Positions 1 through 6,304 of a DNA stretch of 6,304 nucleotides are shown one piece after another. The stretch is from Actinomycetes bacterium (GTDB lineage Bacteria > Actinomycetota > Actinomycetes > Mycobacteriales > Micromonosporaceae). A model generated the notes under the pieces. That model searched no databases. It saw nothing but the letters and a program-made list of their open reading frames with translations, and was not told the DNA's origin. The position numbers and the translations under genes are program-made. The first letter of the stretch is position 1. The number at the start of each line of letters is the position of its first letter. The stretch is from NCBI GenBank assembly GCA_023437285.1, contig JAEZGP010000374.1, positions 1 through 6,304 on the forward strand, read 5' to 3'.

Positions 1-169
1 CGCCGAGGGCGTCGTCGACGGCGCTGCTGGCGGGCGGCGGCGAATCGTGCGGCTCGATGGCGGCGTGCCGGCCGACGGACGGACCCTCGGACCCGCCGGG
101 CGGGTCGTCGCCGGAGCCCAGGGCGTCGTTGACGCGGCTGGCGGGCGAGGGCTCGTGTGGTTCGGTCAT
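1..169 (-). CDS. Unrecognised protein, N-terminal part, low-complexity (runs off left edge)
   Basis: An ATG at 169 (minus strand) opens a frame of 56 codons with no stop up to the window edge, preceded by a GGAGGG Shine-Dalgarno 5 nt upstream, so I take it as a real start. The visible protein begins MTEPHEPSPASRVNDALG and is rich in Pro, Asp, Gly, Ser and Ala, with no hydrophobic stretch, so there is no signal peptide or membrane segment in this part. It looks intrinsically disordered. Residues of the type PAS-x-VxDALG occur twice, near residues 9-18 and 46-56, giving an internal imperfect repeat. I do not recognise the family; the functional domain is presumably beyond the edge. It is transcribed divergently from mfd across a 193-bp spacer. 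The alternative, that this is non-coding, is less likely given the ribosome binding site and the clean frame. Confidence 0.6.
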   Translation of the reverse strand, partial: MTEPHEPSPASRVNDALGSGDDPPGGSEGPSVGRHAAIEPHDSPPPASSAVDDALG

Positions 170-174
170 GACTA

Positions 175-180
175 CCCTCC
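175..180 (-). promoter_or_regulatory. Ribosome binding site (GGAGGG) of the leftward gene
   Basis: On the minus strand GGAGGG lies 5 nt before the ATG at 169. It is a near-perfect match to the anti-Shine-Dalgarno sequence and decides the start of the otherwise featureless partial gene at the left edge. Confidence 0.7.
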
Positions 181-316
181 GTACGTGGGCGGCTTTTGTC
201 AGCGTAAGCCCGATTAGTCGCCGGGGCGGGGGATCCGTCCGGAGGTGCGGTCGCGGTCCGGCGGCGTAGGCTTGTTCGCGTTACACCCCCTGTCCGGGCC
301 GGCTGGGGGTTTGTTG

Positions 317-334
317 GCGTGCCGGTGGGCACGC
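317..334. repeat. Perfect inverted repeat (7-bp stem, 4-nt loop) in the mfd leader
   Basis: GCGTGCC (317-323) and GGCACGC (328-334) are exact reverse complements separated by GGTG. The hairpin ends 28 nt before the mfd start codon and 18 nt before its ribosome binding site. No T-run follows, so it is not a classical Rho-independent terminator. It could be an RNA stem-loop in the mfd 5' leader or a dyad operator; in sequence this GC-rich a chance stem is also possible. No convincing -35/-10 pair was found in the surrounding 170-362 spacer. Confidence 0.4.
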
Positions 335-352
335 GTCCAAGCCACGGTGCGC

Positions 353-357
353 GGGAG
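353..357 (+). promoter_or_regulatory. Ribosome binding site (GGGAG) of mfd
   Basis: GGGAG sits 5 nt upstream of the ATG at 363 and supports that codon as the mfd start. Confidence 0.6.
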
Positions 358-362
358 TTTCC

Positions 363-4004
<3,642 letters not shown>

Positions 4005-4014
4005 GCCGCCCGGA

Positions 4015-5184
4015 CTACGCGGGTACGGGAGGGGTCGCGACGCGGGCCGCCGGTTCGGGCGTACTCCTGGTTCTGTGCACGGTCGCGGCGGCGAGCCAGC
4101 CGGTGGCGAGCACCCCAGCGGCGGCCGGGGCGAGCACGTACGTCGACGGCGGCAGCGCGATGAATTCGCCCTGTGCCCAGCCTCCGGCGTAGACGGCGGC
4201 CGTGACCAGGGCCGCGCCGACCACCGCCTCGACCGCCCAGGGCAGGCCGGCCGCGCAGATCAGGTCGATGGCCACCGCCCCGGCGAGCAGCAGGAACGGC
4301 ACGATGGAGCGGGTGAACCCGGTGCCGGCGAGCAGGGCGAACATCACGCACCGGTAGGCGACGTATGCGCCGGCGATCGCGGTGGCCGCCCAGCGCACGC
4401 CCAGTTGCCGGCGGGCGATGACGAGCACGATCATGCCGGCGGTGGCGATCCAGGCCAGGTATACCCAGTCGGGGATGGGCAGCGCGAAGCCGCGGAAGCT
4501 GGTCTCGTCGAGGGAGGCCACGCCGAGCTGGTTCGCGGCGAACGCGAGCAGGCTCGGCTCGGCGGTGGTCCGCCCGTCGAGGAAGGCGCGCAGCGCCAGG
4601 GTGCCGTACTCCTGCTGCTGGTTGGGGAACAGCACGTTCTCCAGGAAGAACAGCCACAGCGCGCCGAGCACGAAGGTGCGCCGGCGCTGGCCGGTGGCGT
4701 GCCGGGTCCAGCCGATGATCGCGCCGGCGATGGCCAGCGCGGTGCCGATGTAGAGCCCGGAGTGGCTGAAGCTCCACGACGTGATGTCGAGGCCGTTGAC
4801 CCGGTGGTTGATCACGTCGACCGGGATGGCGACGAGGAAGACGGCGCAGCCGAGCTGCATGAGACGCAGCGCCAGCTTGTCCACGCCGAAACCGGTGACC
4901 GTGTGGAAGACGACCAGGGCGATCATCACGACGTCGCCGACGACGTTGATCAGGTGGGGCGGCGCGAGGTCGTCGCGCAGCCACTTGAAGTGCCACGACA
5001 CGTCCCAGGAGGAGCCCAGCGCCTTGAGCAGCAGGGCAACCAGCCACACGCCGTAGATCTGGCGTACCACCAGCGCCGCCTCGGACTCGGACAGCCCGGC
5101 GCGCACGCGCTCGAGGAACGGCCGGGGGTCGGGTAGGGCGGTCCGCAGCCCGGTGCCGGGCGATCCGAACCAGTACTCGCTCAT
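4015..5184 (-). CDS. Polytopic membrane protein with paired PmoC-like Asp/His motifs
   Basis: This 389-aa protein has about ten hydrophobic segments, near residues 40-57, 76-97, 104-124, 139-158, 170-186, 240-257, 263-286, 293-311, 314-336 and 348-369. The N-terminus is soluble (1-39) and the C-terminal tail is Pro/Ala/Arg-rich. I do not recognise a named family. Two polar motifs stand out: W60-D61-xx-W64-H65...R70-D71...P75-P76-H77, and D123-xx-N126-H127...D133...W137-SFS-H141. Spacings are D-x3-H-x11-H and D-x3-H-x13-H. From memory, PmoC binds copper through D-x3-H-x12-H (CuC) and N-x3-H-x13-H (CuD), so a distant PmoC/AmoC-like metal-binding role is an inference. Other features are E182-N183 inside helix 5 and a long polar loop at 187-239. 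Both the roughly 260-aa PmoC length and partner genes for PmoA/PmoB are absent. The ATG has only a weak upstream GAGG, 3 nt away. The gene is convergent with mfd and divergent from the lipoprotein gene, so it is probably monocistronic. Confidence 0.88.
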   Translation of the reverse strand: MSEYWFGSPGTGLRTALPDPRPFLERVRAGLSESEAALVVRQIYGVWLVALLLKALGSSWDVSWHFKWLRDDLAPPHLINVVGDVVMIALVVFHTVTGFGVDKLALRLMQLGCAVFLVAIPVDVINHRVNGLDITSWSFSHSGLYIGTALAIAGAIIGWTRHATGQRRRTFVLGALWLFFLENVLFPNQQQEYGTLALRAFLDGRTTAEPSLLAFAANQLGVASLDETSFRGFALPIPDWVYLAWIATAGMIVLVIARRQLGVRWAATAIAGAYVAYRCVMFALLAGTGFTRSIVPFLLLAGAVAIDLICAAGLPWAVEAVVGAALVTAAVYAGGWAQGEFIALPPSTYVLAPAAAGVLATGWLAAATVHRTRSTPEPAARVATPPVPA

Positions 5185-5343
5185 TGCCTCAATCCCCGCT
5201 CGTCAGACGTCCGCTGGTCGCAACATGGTGGCGTGTGTTGGCCGTCGAGTCCAGCGGTCGATCGTCTTGTTTACCGGCGCGCGGGGGCCGCCCCGACCCC
5301 CCCGCGGCGGCCCTGACCGGGCCGGGATGAGAGAGTGACGTCC
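5185..5343. promoter_or_regulatory. Divergent intergenic region between membrane protein and lipoprotein genes
   Basis: This 159-bp spacer must carry the start signals of both the leftward membrane-protein gene and the rightward lipoprotein-mazG pair, since the two start back to back. I could not find a convincing -35/-10 pair on either strand. The least GC-rich part, around 5256-5275 (ATCGTCTTGTTTACC), is a candidate promoter core. A GC-rich inverted repeat and a run of seven C (5297-5303) lie in the half nearer the lipoprotein gene. The assignment as regulatory rests on gene orientation only. Confidence 0.45.
5285..5313. repeat. Inverted repeat, 8-bp stem with 13-nt C-rich loop
   Basis: GGGCCGCC (5285-5292) and GGCGGCCC (5306-5313) are exact reverse complements around a C-rich loop. 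The repeat ends 30 nt before the ATG at 5344, so it could form a stable hairpin in the 5' leader of the lipoprotein gene. No T-tract follows on either strand. The arms are all G/C, so chance is a real alternative. Confidence 0.3.
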
Positions 5344-6087
5344 ATGCAGCGTGTTCGTCGCGTGGCCCCGATTGTCGCGCTCGTCCTGCTCGGTGGCGTG
5401 GTGTTGTCGGGTTGCCGCAGCCAGCCTGACGTGGCCGCCTACGTCGGCAGCAACAAGATCACCGAAGCGCAGGTCACCAAGATCGTCGATGATTTCCGGG
5501 AGCGTACGACGCCGCCGGCGCAGGCCGGTACGACGGCGACGCCGACGGGCCAGAACCTGCCGCGCTCCTCCGTGGTCACGGCCCTCGTGGTCAGGTCGGT
5601 CTGCGCGAAGCTGCGGGAGGAGCGCGACTTCGCCACGAAGCCGACGACCGCCCAGCAGCTCGTGGAGGGCACCTCGATCTCGCCCGACACCGAGTACGTG
5701 AAGGTGCTGGCCGACATGCTCACCTGCGTGTCGGGGCTGGAGGTTCCCGGTGGCACGCCCAGCGAGGAGCAGCTGCGCGACCTTTACGACAACGCGGCCG
5801 CCAACAACCTGGTCGACCCGGTGACCCAGCCGTTCGACGCGGTGAAGGCCAGCCTCGCCTCCGACCCCGGCATCCAGCAGAAGGCGGCGGTCCAGCGCGC
5901 GCTCGCGGAGGGCGCCAAGGTCACCGATGTGGTGATCAACCCCCGCTACCGCCCGCTGCAGTACGCGGTGAACCTGCAGGAGGGTGTCTTCTTCACCGTC
6001 CCGCTGGGCGAGCCGGGCATGGACGTGGTGACTCCCGCGCCGGCCACCGCCGACACCGCTGGCGGGGCGCAGGCTCCGCCGCAGTGA
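5344..6087 (+). CDS. Lipoprotein with SurA-like N-terminal region
   Basis: The ATG at 5344 begins MQRVRRVAP followed by a hydrophobic core and the lipobox L21-S22-G23-C24. The mature protein should therefore start at Cys24, be diacylated and sit on the outer face of the cytoplasmic membrane. Directly after the Cys comes a segment of the type VAAYVGSNKITEAQVTKIVDDF, typical of the SurA/PrsA N-terminal chaperone fold, where a protein is named by a start such as 'vA.Vng..It..ev'. The roughly 225-residue mature part shows no parvulin (rotamase) domain, so a peptidyl-prolyl isomerase activity is not supported; a periplasm-side chaperone-like role is inferred. The C-terminus ends in a Pro/Ala/Thr-rich tail. 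Two further Cys residues (in VCAKL and TCVSG) could form a disulfide. A GTG at 5335, in frame, is an alternative start adding three residues; ATG has GAGAG 8 nt upstream and gives the more usual short basic n-region. It is followed after 4 bp by the next gene. Confidence 0.85.
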   Translation: MQRVRRVAPIVALVLLGGVVLSGCRSQPDVAAYVGSNKITEAQVTKIVDDFRERTTPPAQAGTTATPTGQNLPRSSVVTALVVRSVCAKLREERDFATKPTTAQQLVEGTSISPDTEYVKVLADMLTCVSGLEVPGGTPSEEQLRDLYDNAAANNLVDPVTQPFDAVKASLASDPGIQQKAAVQRALAEGAKVTDVVINPRYRPLQYAVNLQEGVFFTVPLGEPGMDVVTPAPATADTAGGAQAPPQ

Positions 6088-6091
6088 TCCG

Positions 6092-6304
6092 GTGACCGCG
6101 CGCATCGTCCTGCTCGTCACCTCGCCGCGGGTGCCCGCGGGGCTGCTCACCGCGCCTGCGTGGGACCTGTTGCGGTCCGCGCCGGCCTTCGCCGCCGCGG
6201 AAAATGATCAAACCAATGCGGTACGCGCGCAGGGCGCCACGGTGACGGTCGTCGCCCCCGACGAAGCGGTCGACGCGCTGCTGTCCGCCGCGGCCGGGCA
6301 CGGC
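6092..6304 (+). CDS. mazG: Probable nucleoside triphosphate pyrophosphohydrolase MazG, N-terminal part (runs off right edge)
   Basis: A GTG at 6092, 4 bp after the upstream stop, opens a frame of 71 codons with no stop to the window end. The product begins MTARIVLLVTSPRVPAGLL, and the following TAPAWDLLRSAPAF is like the short N-terminal region that precedes the pyrophosphatase domain in actinobacterial MazG proteins. MazG hydrolyses NTPs and dNTPs to monophosphates, removing abnormal or excess nucleotides. The catalytic helices with the EExxE...ExxD metal site lie beyond the edge, so the call rests on this N-terminal resemblance and on the remembered mfd-lipoprotein-mazG order. No clear Shine-Dalgarno precedes the GTG; translational coupling to the lipoprotein gene is likely. 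An internal A/T-rich patch around 6199-6219 encodes ENDQTN. Confidence 0.72.
   Translation, partial: MTARIVLLVTSPRVPAGLLTAPAWDLLRSAPAFAAAENDQTNAVRAQGATVTVVAPDEAVDALLSAAAGHG

Noticed and set aside
196..217. TTGTCA followed by GATTAG as a possible mfd promoter
   Set aside because: Spacing between the two elements is only 10 bp, too short for a sigma-70-type promoter.
4034..4041. GTCGCGAC palindrome near the mfd 3' end
   Set aside because: It lies inside the coding region of the opposing gene, is a short palindrome with no loop or T-tract, and is expected by chance at this GC content.
5203..6150. Minus-strand open frame opposite the lipoprotein gene
   Set aside because: His/Arg/Gly-rich shadow; the plus strand has a lipobox signal peptide and a SurA-like segment.

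Overview
The window is very GC-rich, with strong G/C at third codon positions and several GTG starts. Together with an actinobacterial-type Mfd, this points to a high-GC actinomycete. The order mfd, SurA-like lipoprotein, mazG resembles what I recall of the chromosomal core in Micromonosporaceae (Micromonospora, Actinoplanes and relatives). The family assignment is inference from memory; no search was run.

Layout from left to right. (1) Positions 1-169 hold the N-terminal part of a leftward gene with a good ribosome binding site. It encodes a Pro/Asp/Gly-rich, probably disordered segment with an internal repeat, and I do not recognise the family. (2) Positions 170-362 are the divergent spacer before mfd. 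It contains a perfect 7-bp stem with a 4-nt loop 28 nt before the mfd start codon. (3) Positions 363-4004 are a complete mfd, the transcription-repair coupling factor, with all helicase motifs intact. (4) Positions 4015-5184, on the minus strand and convergent with mfd (10-bp gap), encode a roughly ten-helix membrane protein. (5) Positions 5185-5343 are a divergent spacer. (6) Positions 5344-6087 encode a lipoprotein with a SurA-like N-terminal region and no visible peptidyl-prolyl isomerase domain. (7) Positions 6092-6304 are the start of what is most likely mazG, 4 bp downstream and cut by the window edge.

The right-hand genes and mfd fit a housekeeping theme: mfd clears stalled RNA polymerase for excision repair, and MazG hydrolyses abnormal or surplus nucleoside triphosphates. 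The lipoprotein is probably an extracytoplasmic chaperone-like factor co-transcribed with mazG.

The observation most worth following is in the membrane protein. It carries two copies of an Asp-x3-His...His signature, D61/H65/H77 and D123/H127/H141. Spacing and flanking residues closely resemble the two copper sites (CuC and CuD) of PmoC/AmoC, the C subunit of particulate methane/ammonia monooxygenase. No A or B subunit gene is visible. It may be a stand-alone, distant PmoC-like protein in an actinomycete, possibly a metal-binding membrane protein of undescribed function.
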